The notes: generated from the sequence alone by a model not told the origin. 64,000 nucleotides of DNA from Jeotgalibacillus sp. R-1-5s-1 (GCF_004405105.1 NZ_SORW01000053.1:132870-196869), one strand, 5' to 3'; counted from the first letter of the stretch, positions 38,190 to 47,233 are shown. Program-made: numbers and translations.

Positions 38190-40492
38190 GGATCCTGATG
38201 AAGAGCCTGATTGGGCTCTTTTTTATTTTGTTTTTCACTTTCTCCCTTAGCGTATGGCAGCATCCAGTGAAAGGTTCCATTGTTTTTACGGTAGCGGAAT
38301 TCAATCGCACCGTGTGAATAAGTGCCAATCACTTGTGTTCCCTGATCCTCAAGCCTTGTCAGAACATCAGGATGCGGGTGACCATAACGATTATTTCTAC
38401 CCGCTGAGATGACGGCAATGTCAGGATTAACAGCGCTCAGAAATTCGCTTGTAGTGGATGTGTTACTGCCATGGTGCGCTACTTTCAGAACATCCGCCCG
38501 GATCGGCAGCCCGATTAAACTCCGTTCTGCCTCTTCTTCAATATCTCCCGTAAAAAGCCAGCTGACCCCGCCCAATACAGCATGGAGAACAAGCGAGTTA
38601 TTATTCCCCTCCAGATTGCCACCTGGATGAATCAGCTTAAATTCTGCATCCCCAGTCTTCCATGCGAATGTTTCACTCTGTTCAAAAACCGGTATATTCT
38701 TTTCATAAAAATAGTCAAGAAGCTCCTTCATCTCCTTTTTATCAGGCGATCCTTCACTTGTCCAAACCTCCTTAATATGAATTTCCTCTGCGATATCTTC
38801 AGCACCTCCAATGTGATCCCAGTCATGATGAGTCAGAATAAGGAGATCAATCGATGTGATTCCCCTACTTTTCAGGAAAGGGACAATTATTTCCTTCCCG
38901 ACTTTAAATGGCTCATCTTCAGCAGAAAAAGGCATTGCTCCGCCTGTGTCAATCAGATACGTCCCCTGATCAAAAGGCAGATCAATCAGTATACTGTCAC
39001 CCTGCCCTACATCAATAAATGTAACTGTTCCATCCGGGTTAATCTGATCCCGCAAAAACACGAATATACATAAAAGCATGATAAAACTAAAAACGACACC
39101 GTATTTTCTTTTCTCGAGAAAGGAAAAAATGACAACCTGTGATATCACAAGGATAAAAAGCATGAACACAGCAGGTTTTCCAGTCACCAGTACTGCATAG
39201 GGAAATTCCGAAAAAAGTAAAGCAGTATGGTCAAATAGCCTGACAGCCTGATCCGGAATCACAAGAAGAATTGAGACAGCAGAAGGGAAAACAAAGCTAA
39301 CCCCATAAAGCAGTAACAGGACAGGTAATAAAAACAATGTATAGAAAGGAATATAGATAAGGTTAGCAAAGAACGAAGCAATCGAGATCTCGTAAAAATG
39401 CCAAAGTAGAAACGGAAGAGCACCGAGTTGTGCAACACCCGTTACCTTTAAAACGGCGATGACGGAGGATGATTGCTGCAGGATGCGTTTTGAAGAAAGA
39501 ATAATGGAGAGACTTACTGCATAACTCAACTGAAAACCTGGGGACATCACAGCCGCAGGCATAAGGAAAAGATGAAAACAGATCACAACAGAGAATGCTT
39601 CTATAAGGGACATCCTGCCCTTCATCATCCTGACAGCCAACACCGTTAACACAATGCCTGAAGCACGCAAAACCGGGGGAGAAGCACCCGTCATGACAGC
39701 ATACAACGGCAGGAGGATAAACAATAAAATTGTTATCGATTCACGTGTCAACTGCAGCCGGAGCAGCACTTTCCAAATCAGCAGACAGACGAGCCCGACG
39801 TGCATACCTGAAATTGCAAGCAAATGAATGATCCCTAGCTTCTGATAAGCAATAAGGTGCTCCTCCTTCATTAAAGACCTGTCTCCAAACAGCAGCGCGT
39901 AACTGATACCGTACAGCGATTCCGGAAAGTGATCTTTCATATGAGAAATGCCACGCTCTCTCATTAAAAGGAGCTTCTCCATAAACGAAGGGGACAATTT
40001 CTCACATTCTGAAAAACCTTCCGCATGAAAAATCCAATGTATATTCTGAAGATAGAGGTGTTTTTGATAATCAAAGCCGTTAAAGTTGACCGCTTCAGAT
40101 GGTTCGCGCCAATTCCCTGTCCATACACATTCAGCCGGGAACAGATCAGCAGCTTCTGTATGTTTTTTTGACAGGCGGAGAATCACTTTTTCTTTTTCAG
40201 ACGTTTGAGCTTCTGCGGTTAAATAATCACCGGAGTTTTTAAATGGAGAGGTTATTTTAAGCAAAGCGGATGTTTCTGAAGGATCAAGCGTAGAGGTTAA
40301 TGTGGAAAAATAAAAATCAGATCTTATATAAAAAAAGACCATCACTACTGCAACGAGTATAAAGGTTGACCATCTCATTTTTTTGATAAACATAAGAATA
40401 ACCAGAGGAATGACCAGATACATCCATAGATGAAAGTGCCCCGCCAGAACACCGATCAGTGCGGCGGGGACAGCCGGCAGGAACGGCCTCAT
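38186..40492 (-). CDS. comEC: DNA internalisation channel ComEC
   Basis: Polytopic membrane protein through which single-stranded transforming DNA enters the cytoplasm. The 768-residue protein has an N-terminal OB-like domain (about 60-160), a competence domain with multiple membrane helices (about 200-480) including HLLAISGMHVGLVCLLIW, and a C-terminal metallo-beta-lactamase nuclease domain with ILTHHDWDHIGGAED and LKVAHHGSNTSTTSEF. All metal ligands appear intact. The start overlaps the comEB stop (ATGA). The 3' end encodes a + strand terminator hairpin for yqzM. Confidence 0.96.
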   Translation of the reverse strand: MRPFLPAVPAALIGVLAGHFHLWMYLVIPLVILMFIKKMRWSTFILVAVVMVFFYIRSDFYFSTLTSTLDPSETSALLKITSPFKNSGDYLTAEAQTSEKEKVILRLSKKHTEAADLFPAECVWTGNWREPSEAVNFNGFDYQKHLYLQNIHWIFHAEGFSECEKLSPSFMEKLLLMRERGISHMKDHFPESLYGISYALLFGDRSLMKEEHLIAYQKLGIIHLLAISGMHVGLVCLLIWKVLLRLQLTRESITILLFILLPLYAVMTGASPPVLRASGIVLTVLAVRMMKGRMSLIEAFSVVICFHLFLMPAAVMSPGFQLSYAVSLSIILSSKRILQQSSSVIAVLKVTGVAQLGALPFLLWHFYEISIASFFANLIYIPFYTLFLLPVLLLLYGVSFVFPSAVSILLVIPDQAVRLFDHTALLFSEFPYAVLVTGKPAVFMLFILVISQVVIFSFLEKRKYGVVFSFIMLLCIFVFLRDQINPDGTVTFIDVGQGDSILIDLPFDQGTYLIDTGGAMPFSAEDEPFKVGKEIIVPFLKSRGITSIDLLILTHHDWDHIGGAEDIAEEIHIKEVWTSEGSPDKKEMKELLDYFYEKNIPVFEQSETFAWKTGDAEFKLIHPGGNLEGNNNSLVLHAVLGGVSWLFTGDIEEEAERSLIGLPIRADVLKVAHHGSNTSTTSEFLSAVNPDIAVISAGRNNRYGHPHPDVLTRLEDQGTQVIGTYSHGAIEFRYRKNNGTFHWMLPYAKGESEKQNKKEPNQALHQDP
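38201..38226 (+). terminator. Terminator of yqzM, within the comEC 3' coding end
   Basis: AAGAGCC-tgatt-GGGCTCTT followed by TTTTATTTTG on the + strand, 12 nt after the yqzM stop. It overlaps the last comEC codons on the minus strand. Confidence 0.85.
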
Positions 40493-40971
40493 TTAATATG
40501 CTCATTTTGATCTGAAGACCTGAATAAGGCTTCAATTGAGCTTGGTTCGAATGCAACGTGCTCTATTTGAACGCCAGCCTGTTCAAATAATTCTTCAGCA
40601 TAAGGATGATTTTTATAATCCGTTGCGTAATAAATCTTCTGAATCCCCGCCTGAATAATCGCTTTTGAACACTGGAGGCAAGGGAAATGAGTAACGTATA
40701 GGTGTGCGCCTTCAGTCGCTGCACCGAATTTCGCACATTGCAGCAAAGCATTGATTTCTGCGTGAATCGTGCGGACACAATGATTATCAATAACGTAACA
40801 TCCCTCATCGATACAATGTGTTCCGCCTTTTATAGACCCGTTATATCCACCGGCAATAATCCGGTTTTCCCTGACGATCGTTGCACCAACTGCCAGCCTT
40901 GTACACGTACTTCTCAAAGCAAGCAGATGACTCTGAGCCATAAAATACTGATCCCATGAAATTCTTTCCAT
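40489..40971 (-). CDS. comEB: dCMP deaminase ComEB
   Basis: Deoxycytidylate deaminase of the comE operon, 160 residues. The zinc site is present: HAEINAL near residue 70 and PCLQCSKAI near 96. The substrate loop GYNGSIKGGTHC near 42-54 is conserved. In B. subtilis comEB is not needed for DNA uptake itself; it may supply dUMP. It overlaps comEC by 4 nt and is 32 nt after comEA. Confidence 0.94.
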   Translation of the reverse strand: MERISWDQYFMAQSHLLALRSTCTRLAVGATIVRENRIIAGGYNGSIKGGTHCIDEGCYVIDNHCVRTIHAEINALLQCAKFGAATEGAHLYVTHFPCLQCSKAIIQAGIQKIYYATDYKNHPYAEELFEQAGVQIEHVAFEPSSIEALFRSSDQNEHIK

Positions 40972-41003
40972 TCCGAGTACCTCCTGATACCAGCCGCTGC
41001 TGA

Positions 41004-41624
41004 TTATTTTACGGTTATTGACTCTTTCAGTTTATCAAAAGTTTTCTGCCCTATGCCCGAAATGCTCATAATTTCTTCGATTTCTTTAAATGCACCATTC
41101 GATTCTCTGAATTCAATAATCGCCAGAGCCTTGGCAGGTCCCACTCCGGGAATAGTCTCAAGCTCCGCCTGATCCGCTGTATTCAGATTTACTTTCCCCT
41201 GTTCTTTTTCAACAGTATCAGGAATATCGAGGTCCTGCTCACCCGGTACCGGGATATAAATGACCATTTCATCAGAAAGTTTTTGTGCAAGATTCACCGA
41301 CGTCATATCCGCCGAAGCTGTTTCACCGCCTGCTGTCGCGATCAGATCAATCACCCTGTCCCCCTCTTTCATTCGATAAACACCGGGATGTTTGACCTGG
41401 CCTTTGACATCAACATGAATCTCATTTGTAACGCTCTCAGTAGCAGTGTCCGTTTCAACCTGTTCGGTTACAGGGTCCGGCTTTTGTTCCATTGATTGTT
41501 GAGTAAGTGGTGAGGCAACGGGTTCCTGATCGGATTGATTGAAAAACAGAAGAAAAGAGATAATGAGGATAAAAGGAGAAGTATATAGAAGCTGTCTGCG
41601 GTAAGTTAAAACCCAATTTTTCAT
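41004..41624 (-). CDS. comEA: Competence DNA receptor ComEA
   Basis: Membrane-anchored DNA-binding protein that captures and pulls double-stranded DNA to the channel. The 206-residue protein has a membrane segment at about 8-28, an acidic linker, an SLBB/beta domain (DVKGQVKHPGVYRMKEGDRVIDLI), and two C-terminal helix-hairpin-helix motifs (VNLNTADQAELETIPGVGPAKALAIIEFRE). CAGGAGGTATG precedes the ATG. It is first in comEA-comEB-comEC. The divergent comER gene of B. subtilis is absent. Confidence 0.95.
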   Translation of the reverse strand: MKNWVLTYRRQLLYTSPFILIISFLLFFNQSDQEPVASPLTQQSMEQKPDPVTEQVETDTATESVTNEIHVDVKGQVKHPGVYRMKEGDRVIDLIATAGGETASADMTSVNLAQKLSDEMVIYIPVPGEQDLDIPDTVEKEQGKVNLNTADQAELETIPGVGPAKALAIIEFRESNGAFKEIEEIMSISGIGQKTFDKLKESITVK

Positions 41625-41779
41625 GATTCATACCTCCTGAAGCAGCGGCCGGTTCAGAGGATTACCTAATGATACCATTTTTAAAAAGGAAAGACGAATT
41701 TTTTAATTACAGTAAAACCGAACCTCTGATTGATAAAAAGTTCATTTCATACAACTCCTGACATTCTTTCAATAAAAAA

Positions 41780-41816
41780 GAACAGCTCCTCAAAAAGGCG
41801 CTGTTCGTGTTTTTGT
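41780..41816 (-). terminator. Terminator of the yqeG-yqeM cluster
   Basis: GAACAGC pairs with GCTGTTC around a CTCCTCAAAAAGGCG-type loop with extra internal pairs. On the minus strand it is followed by TTTTTTATTG. It lies just past the yqeM stop. Confidence 0.8.
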
Positions 41817-42559
41817 TATGGTTTGATGCACACAAAGAAAATGCGTTCGCTGGTTTCTTCCGGTGCATCCATCGTAAAGTCGGCTGAAATGGTTTTCACC
41901 TGAAAGCCGGCTTCTTCAAGCCATTTTTGATACTGCTTAGCAGTAAATGTACGCTGTTTGTGAAGCTCATCATATCGTCTGTACAGCCCTGATTCTTCCT
42001 CAATGAAAAAGCTCAGTTCATGCTCCACACTGTTTTCAAATTCACCTTCAAAGGAATCCCAGATGTACGCTGCTTCACCTGTGTCATCATGATAGGACTG
42101 GCCAATGAACAGGTGATTCATTTTATAAACGGAATGGACATCGAACAGGAAATAACCCCCGCTCTTTAACAGGGCCGCCATATTGGCAAAAGTTTTCTGA
42201 ACCTCTTCTTCTGTCTCAAGATAATTGAGTGAATCGCAAAAGATCGTAATGCGGTCAAAAGGTTCAAACCCCTGTACATCAGTCATGTTCATTTCTAAAA
42301 AGTCAACCTTCAGCCCTGCTTCTTCCGCCTTTTCACGCGCAATGGCAAGCATGGATGAAGACAGGTCAATGCCTGTTACGTCATAGCCATATTCTGAAGC
42401 CTTTAACGTCCACTCACCTGTTCCACAACCAACATCAAGAAGCCTTTTAGCAGAATAACCCTGATCCCCTGTTGCTTCAACTAAGAAAGCCATCCAGGAA
42501 TCGTAAGGTACATCCGCCATCAGCTGGTCATAGACGAGGGCAAATGATTCATAAGACAT
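41816..42559 (-). CDS. yqeM: Class I SAM-dependent methyltransferase YqeM
   Basis: A 247-residue Rossmann methyltransferase with motif I LLDVGCGTGEWTLKASE near residue 40, motif II VTGIDLSSSML near 60, and NMTDVQGFEPFDRITIFCDSLNY near 92. The substrate is not established. The position after rsfS is that of B. subtilis yqeM. It is the last gene of the aroE-nadD-yqeK cluster, overlapping the rsfS end by 1 nt, so translation is coupled. Confidence 0.9.
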   Translation of the reverse strand: MSYESFALVYDQLMADVPYDSWMAFLVEATGDQGYSAKRLLDVGCGTGEWTLKASEYGYDVTGIDLSSSMLAIAREKAEEAGLKVDFLEMNMTDVQGFEPFDRITIFCDSLNYLETEEEVQKTFANMAALLKSGGYFLFDVHSVYKMNHLFIGQSYHDDTGEAAYIWDSFEGEFENSVEHELSFFIEEESGLYRRYDELHKQRTFTAKQYQKWLEEAGFQVKTISADFTMDAPEETSERIFFVCIKP

Positions 42560-42912
42560 CAGTTCAGGCTGCTCGTCATATCTTCAATCGGAGCATCTCC
42601 CCAAAGTTTCTCGAGCTTGTAGTAATCACGCTCATCACGATGGAACACGTGAACAACAACGTAGCCAAGATCCACAAGTACCCAGCGCGCTTCGTCATAG
42701 CCTTCCATCCGCTTCACTGAAAAACCGGCTTCTTCTGCACGATCCTTTACTTCACGCGCAATCGCCTGTACCTGCTTATCTGAGTTACCGTGACAGATCA
42801 TAAAGTAATCTGCAATCAGGGAAATCCCCTGCATGTTTAATGTAATAATATCTTCTGCCCGCTTGTCATCAACCGCGTTGTAGGCAAGGGCTAACAGTTC
42901 AGTTTCTTTCAT
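42559..42912 (-). CDS. rsfS: Ribosomal silencing factor RsfS
   Basis: Binds L14 on the 50S subunit and blocks joining with 30S during slow growth or assembly. The 117-residue protein carries ALAYNAVDDKRAEDIITLNMQG at the N-terminus and EGYDEARWVLVDLGYVVVHVFHRDERDYYKLEKLW at 70-105. Length and core are typical (formerly YqeL). It overlaps yqeK by 14 nt. The pairing with nadD is conserved in most bacteria. Confidence 0.95.
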   Translation of the reverse strand: MKETELLALAYNAVDDKRAEDIITLNMQGISLIADYFMICHGNSDKQVQAIAREVKDRAEEAGFSVKRMEGYDEARWVLVDLGYVVVHVFHRDERDYYKLEKLWGDAPIEDMTSSLN

Positions 42913-43483
42913 ATTTTAACTTCTCCTTTTGCAGCATTAAGTCGTTATAACAATCAAGCGAATCAGGAAAGACACGCTGTTTTTTCTCAATCAGAAATAA
43001 AATAGATTGTTTTACCGCTTTTCGCATCGCTTTATCAAAATCTGTATAAGCTATTTCTCTTACTTTTTCAACGCCGGGAAACTTTCTCCCCGGTTCTATA
43101 TAATCTGCTAAATAAACGATTTGTTCAAGCTTCGTCATATTTGCTCTGCCTGTTGTATGATACCGGATGGCGAGCAGTACTTCCTCTGATTCAATCCCAA
43201 GTTCTGCTTTCGCCAGATGAGCCGCCACAGGGCCGTGCCACAGCTCATGATGAAAATCAAGCAGGCGCATGTCCAGATTCTGATCAATGATGATTTGTTT
43301 CAGTTTATCCCTGCTCTGATATTTCGCCATGTCATGAAGAATGGCAGCAAGCTCAGCCTTTTCGGCATCCTCACCAATAGATTCGGCCAGTGCTTTTGCT
43401 GTTTCCACTACGCCCAGCGTGTGAATATATCTTTTAGCAGGAAGTATTTCACGGACATAAGAAAGTGCTTCCTCACGATTCAT
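42899..43483 (-). CDS. yqeK: HD-domain bis(5'-nucleosyl)-tetraphosphatase YqeK
   Basis: A 194-residue HD hydrolase that splits diadenosine tetraphosphate symmetrically, lowering this stress alarmone. The HD motif appears as LAAILHDMAKY near residue 45, with the first histidine in YIHTLGVVETAKAL near 20 and later DFHHELWHGPVAAHLA. Overlaps nadD by 11 nt. The gene order nadD-yqeK-rsfS is widely conserved. Confidence 0.94.
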   Translation of the reverse strand: MNREEALSYVREILPAKRYIHTLGVVETAKALAESIGEDAEKAELAAILHDMAKYQSRDKLKQIIIDQNLDMRLLDFHHELWHGPVAAHLAKAELGIESEEVLLAIRYHTTGRANMTKLEQIVYLADYIEPGRKFPGVEKVREIAYTDFDKAMRKAVKQSILFLIEKKQRVFPDSLDCYNDLMLQKEKLKYERN

Positions 43484-44048
43484 ACAATCCCTCCTTGCTG
43501 ATATACGCCTCTACAGAAGACGGAAGAAGAAATTTGCAATTTTGACCCGATTTAATTCGATCACGTATAAAGGTTGATGACAAATGAATGGAGGGTCCAT
43601 CTATGACCCTGACATCAGCATCATCTGCAGGACTAATACCCGGGCGATGGAACCCGATAAACTGAACCTGTTTTTTTAGATCTTTCATTCTGTACCATGA
43701 TCCTAATGTATCCATCATATCTCCACCAATGATAAAAAACCATTCATGACCAGGTTCGTTTTCTTTTATTTCCATTATTGTATCATACGTATACGCTTTA
43801 TTCTCACGATGGACCTCTGCATATTCCATTTTAAAATAAGGGATCTCCGCAATTGCGAGTTCTACCATTTTGACCCTTTGCTGAATCGTTGCCTCTCCTG
43901 ACAATGTCTTATGTGGTGGCGCGCCGTTTGGCATAAATCTCACTTCATCAAGCCCGAGGGATTGATAAGCTTCATTCGCCATGATCAAATGACCAATATG
44001 AACAGGATCAAATGAACCTCCAAGCAGGCCAATCCTCTTTTTTTGCAT
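43473..44048 (-). CDS. nadD: Nicotinate-nucleotide adenylyltransferase NadD
   Basis: Joins ATP to nicotinate mononucleotide to make deamido-NAD, the penultimate step of NAD synthesis. The 191-residue protein has the adenylyltransferase motif GLLGGSFDPVHIGHLIMANEA near residue 7 and the C-terminal PSIHLSSTFIRDRIKSGQN, including SSTFIR. It overlaps yhbY by about 1 nt and yqeK by 11, as part of a tightly packed block. Confidence 0.97.
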   Translation of the reverse strand: MQKKRIGLLGGSFDPVHIGHLIMANEAYQSLGLDEVRFMPNGAPPHKTLSGEATIQQRVKMVELAIAEIPYFKMEYAEVHRENKAYTYDTIMEIKENEPGHEWFFIIGGDMMDTLGSWYRMKDLKKQVQFIGFHRPGISPADDADVRVIDGPSIHLSSTFIRDRIKSGQNCKFLLPSSVEAYISKEGLYES

Positions 44049-44347
44049 CAGCCTTTTTTCGGAAGCTCAATCTTTTTATTTTCTCTTGACTCTTTATAGA
44101 CAACAATCGTATTTCCGATAATTTGAACAAGCTCGGCACGTGCTCCTTTTACAATGACAGCTGCTGCCTCATCCTTATCCTGTTCACAGTTCTGGAGCAC
44201 ACTGATTTTAATCAGCTCTCTTGCTTCCAGCGCCTCGCCAATCTGTTTCACCATATTATCATTCACGCCACCTTTTCCAATCTGGAAAATAGGTGAAAGG
44301 TGGTGCGCTTCACCACGTAAAAATCTTTTTTGTTTACCTGTAAGCAT
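44048..44347 (-). CDS. yhbY: RNA-binding protein YhbY (YqeI)
   Basis: A 99-residue CRS1/YhbY-domain protein that associates with pre-50S particles. The conserved RNA-binding loop appears as IGKGGVNDNMVKQIGEALEARELIKISVL. It touches aroE and nadD on either side by 1 nt. The position equals yqeI of B. subtilis. The C-terminal extension SRENKKIELPKKG is charged. Confidence 0.93.
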   Translation of the reverse strand: MLTGKQKRFLRGEAHHLSPIFQIGKGGVNDNMVKQIGEALEARELIKISVLQNCEQDKDEAAAVIVKGARAELVQIIGNTIVVYKESRENKKIELPKKG

Positions 44348-45186
44348 TATGTTCCTCCTATTGATTCTGAAATCCTTTTTATCATTTTTTCAGCATCCGG
44401 CTTTTCCCCGGTCCACTCTTCAAAAGCGGTTGCGCCTTGATACACAAACATTCCCACTCCGTTCAGCGTGTCAGCACCACCTTCTGATGCCTGTTTTAAA
44501 AACGCTGTTTGAAGTGGGTTATAAATTATATCTGCAGCCAGACTGTTTTTTTTGACTCTTGTCATATTGATCGGAGTTTGATCTGTATCCGGGACCATGC
44601 CAACTGACGTTGTATTGATCACAATATCAAATTCATCTAATTGTGCTTCCGCTTCATCCATTGTCAAAGCCGACTTTTCACCATTGATGATCAGACTATT
44701 TAGAAGCCTTTCACCTTTTGATACTGTTCTGTTTGCAATTGATAAAGATTTTGGCTGATAAGGAACGAGTGCTCCTGCAATCCCTTTTGCAGCCCCGCCT
44801 GCCCCGATAATACATACGCGGGAACCGGCAATGTCAACAGCTGTTCTCTTCAATAAAAGAGATTTCATAAACCCGGTCCCATCTGTGTTTTTACCGATCA
44901 GTCTGCCATCCTTTACAATGACAGTGTTAACAGCACCGAGTACAGCTGCTTGTTCATCAACCTCATCCAGCAATGGGATGATGGCTTCTTTGTGCGGAAT
45001 GGTCACGTTCCAGCCGTCATATCCACCCTTCACAAGTGCTTTAACCTCTCCGGCTAGTGCTTCAGGGAGAATATCCTTTGCTTCATAGCTACCGGAAATC
45101 CCAAGCTCTCCAAGCCAGATCGTATGCATAAAGGGTGATTTTGACTGTTTAATAGGATGTCCGATAACGGCCAGCTTCATGATCAT
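44347..45186 (-). CDS. aroE: Shikimate dehydrogenase
   Basis: NADPH-dependent reduction of 3-dehydroshikimate to shikimate in aromatic amino-acid synthesis. The 279-residue protein has the substrate site GHPIKQSKSPFMHTIWL (about 10-26), the NADP site VCIIGAGGAAKGIAGAL near 127, and TTSVGMVPD near 190. Two close in-frame ATGs (45186 and 45180) could serve as start; AGGAG lies 4 nt before the first and 10 before the second. It follows yqeH by 11 nt. Confidence 0.95.
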   Translation of the reverse strand: MIMKLAVIGHPIKQSKSPFMHTIWLGELGISGSYEAKDILPEALAGEVKALVKGGYDGWNVTIPHKEAIIPLLDEVDEQAAVLGAVNTVIVKDGRLIGKNTDGTGFMKSLLLKRTAVDIAGSRVCIIGAGGAAKGIAGALVPYQPKSLSIANRTVSKGERLLNSLIINGEKSALTMDEAEAQLDEFDIVINTTSVGMVPDTDQTPINMTRVKKNSLAADIIYNPLQTAFLKQASEGGADTLNGVGMFVYQGATAFEEWTGEKPDAEKMIKRISESIGGT

Positions 45187-45196
45187 TCAACTCCTG

Positions 45197-46303
45197 TCAG
45201 ATTAAAGATTTACGCACGATCGCGCTTACGCCTTCAGGGACATACGCGGCAACTTTTGCACCTGCTTCGTTAACGGTTATCCAGCCGAGACCTGAAAACA
45301 CGATATCTGTTTTCGCTTCCTTAACCATAAATTCATGTCTTTTCAGCTTTGGAAATTCCGCAAGATCCTCACTGCGCGGAGGGGATAACATTTCTCCCAC
45401 ATGCTTTTCATAAAGATTGTCTGCATTTTCAAGCTTCGTCCGGTGGATATCCAGTTCATTTGAAAAATAGCATGTAAATGAATTTTTCTCTCCACTGATA
45501 AAGTCAAATCTTGCCAGACCTGCAACAAAAAGTGCCTGCTCTTCTTTTAACTGAAATACTTTAGGTTTCAATTCTTTTCTTGGCATAACGATTTTTAAGT
45601 CCTGCTTATTAATAACATGAGCCATCTGGTCGCGGTTAATAATTCCCGGTGTATCAATAATTGCCTGACCATCGTCCAGAGGAATTTCGATCATATCAAG
45701 TGTCGTACCAGGGAATTGAGAGGTCGTAATTACATCGTTTTCCCCAGTCACCTCTTTGATGATCCGGTTAATCAGCGTGGATTTCCCCACATTGGTACAA
45801 CCGACAATATAAACGTCGCGGCCTTTTCGCTCGCGATCAATCGCTTCGAGCACTTCCTGAATACGGTGACCCTTATCGGCACTGCATAAAAGCACGTCCA
45901 CCGGCTTCAGCCCAAGCTGCTTCGCTTCGTACTTCATCCAGTTAATCAGCTTATTCGGCTTTAGTGACTTAGGAAGAATATCGGATTTATTTCCGATCAG
46001 TAATACAGGGTTCTTTCCAACAAAACGGTGCAAACCTTTCAGGAAACTGCCGTTGAAGTCTACAATATCTACAACTTTAACAATCAGCGCGTCTACTTCA
46101 CCCAGTCCATTCAGAATCTTAAGGAAGTCATCATCTGTTAATGAAACATCCTGCACTTCATTATAGTGCTTTAATTTGAAGCAGCGCTGACAGATGATCT
46201 GCTCCCTTTTCAAACTGGAAGGTGGTGCATAGCCAATCGCTTCTTTATCCTCTGTCTGGATCTCAACACCACACCCAATACACGTCACGTGTAAATCGCT
46301 CAC
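45197..46303 (-). CDS. yqeH: Ribosome biogenesis GTPase YqeH
   Basis: Circularly permuted GTPase needed for 30S assembly. The 368-residue protein has an N-terminal zinc finger (CIGCGVEIQ...CQRCFKL, four cysteines). The G motifs come in permuted order: G4 NKSD near 103, then G1 GCTNVGKST near 168, then G3 DTPG near 217. A C-terminal RNA-binding domain follows. It overlaps yqeG by 4 nt. The yqeG-yqeH-aroE order is that of B. subtilis. Confidence 0.96.
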   Translation of the reverse strand: MSDLHVTCIGCGVEIQTEDKEAIGYAPPSSLKREQIICQRCFKLKHYNEVQDVSLTDDDFLKILNGLGEVDALIVKVVDIVDFNGSFLKGLHRFVGKNPVLLIGNKSDILPKSLKPNKLINWMKYEAKQLGLKPVDVLLCSADKGHRIQEVLEAIDRERKGRDVYIVGCTNVGKSTLINRIIKEVTGENDVITTSQFPGTTLDMIEIPLDDGQAIIDTPGIINRDQMAHVINKQDLKIVMPRKELKPKVFQLKEEQALFVAGLARFDFISGEKNSFTCYFSNELDIHRTKLENADNLYEKHVGEMLSPPRSEDLAEFPKLKRHEFMVKEAKTDIVFSGLGWITVNEAGAKVAAYVPEGVSAIVRKSLI

Positions 46304-46824
46304 TTTTTATCCTCCCACTGTATCATTTTTTTACGCTTAAAGAAGTTCAAAAGACGTCTTTCAATAAGACGGTTAATTCTTGTAAAGAATCCGTCTGTTT
46401 TGGCAACCGGCACAACAAGAATCGTATAAAGCTTATTCAGATTCCCACCGAGAACATCTGTCAGAAGCTGATCACCAATAACAACTGTTTCTGACTTCTT
46501 TACATTCATATCACGCAGCGCACGTCTGAAGGCACGTCCCATCGGTTTTCTGGCATGATAAATAAACGGTACACCAATCGGATCTGAGAACGCAGCCACT
46601 CTCAATTGATTATTATTAGACACAATGGTCACGAGAATATCATGCTTTTGCATATTTTCAAGCCACTCAATCAGTTTTGGAGTAGCGTTCTTACGATCCC
46701 ATTCAACAAGCGTATTATCAAGATCTGTAATAATTGCTTTAATTCCCTGCTTTTTTAGTTTTTCCGGTGTTATTTCAAATACGCTGTCTACGTATTCATT
46801 CGGCAAAAATAGTTTTATCATCAT
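46300..46824 (-). CDS. yqeG: HAD-family phosphatase YqeG
   Basis: A 174-residue HAD superfamily IIIA phosphatase. It contains the nucleophile motif AIITDLDNTLVEWD (two aspartates near residues 33 and 35), motif II VTIVSNN near 66, and motif III/IV GDQLLTDVLGGN near 118. The natural substrate is not settled, though it may be a PGP-type phosphatase. It heads the yqeG-yqeH-aroE-yhbY-nadD-yqeK-rsfS-yqeM operon. GAGGTGAACG precedes the first ATG. Confidence 0.92.
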   Translation of the reverse strand: MMIKLFLPNEYVDSVFEITPEKLKKQGIKAIITDLDNTLVEWDRKNATPKLIEWLENMQKHDILVTIVSNNNQLRVAAFSDPIGVPFIYHARKPMGRAFRRALRDMNVKKSETVVIGDQLLTDVLGGNLNKLYTILVVPVAKTDGFFTRINRLIERRLLNFFKRKKMIQWEDKK

Positions 46825-46942
46825 CGTTCACCTCTTCACTTCAAGTCTTTATCATACATGATCTCATGCGTAAGTTCAAAAGCATTCTTCAATTTGAAAA
46901 TTATCTCAAAATTCGTTCGACAAATAATGCGCATCTTTGTTT

Positions 46943-47042
46943 TGTGGATAACTTTATCAACGAGGACTTGCTTATAAACTCTTTATATCAGGATAGTTAT
47001 CTACACGTTTTACACAGGTTATCCACTTTAAGTTGTGGATAA
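46943..47042. promoter_or_regulatory. Cluster of four DnaA boxes upstream of sda
   Basis: Perfect TTATCCACA boxes occur on the minus strand at 46943-46951 and 47034-47042. Near matches occur on the + strand: TTATCTACA at 46997-47005 and TTATCCACT at 47019-47027. The last box ends 8 nt before the sda -35. In B. subtilis DnaA controls sda in response to replication status, and this arrangement matches. Confidence 0.9.
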
Positions 47043-47050
47043 CAGAACGC

Positions 47051-47079
47051 TTGTTCTTTCAAATAAATTTTGCTACTAT
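47051..47079 (+). promoter_or_regulatory. Sigma-A promoter of sda
   Basis: TTGTTC (47051-47056), 17-nt spacer, TACTAT (47074-47079), followed by the sda ribosome-binding site at about 47098-47105. Confidence 0.8.
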
Positions 47080-47113
47080 CATTTTAGCGAAAAAACTGAG
47101 AGGAGATATTTTT

Positions 47114-47233
47114 ATGAACAACCTTCCACTTCCCCTTCTGATCAAAGCGCTTGAAGAGGCAATTCGCCTGAACCTCGCTTCCGACTTCATCCAGATGATT
47201 GAACGCGAAATCAGCAAGCGACAAGCAAGCTGA
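47114..47233 (+). CDS. sda: Sporulation checkpoint inhibitor Sda
   Basis: Small helical-hairpin protein that inhibits KinA autophosphorylation when replication is blocked, delaying sporulation. The 39-residue sequence is LPLLIKALEEAIRLNLASDFIQMIEREISKRQAS after a short N-terminus. The motif L(N/A)xDFIxxIExEI is the Sda core. It is slightly shorter than the B. subtilis protein (about 46). AGAGGAGATATTT precedes the ATG. It lies next to yqeG, as in B. subtilis, and downstream of DnaA boxes. Confidence 0.9.
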   Translation: MNNLPLPLLIKALEEAIRLNLASDFIQMIEREISKRQAS

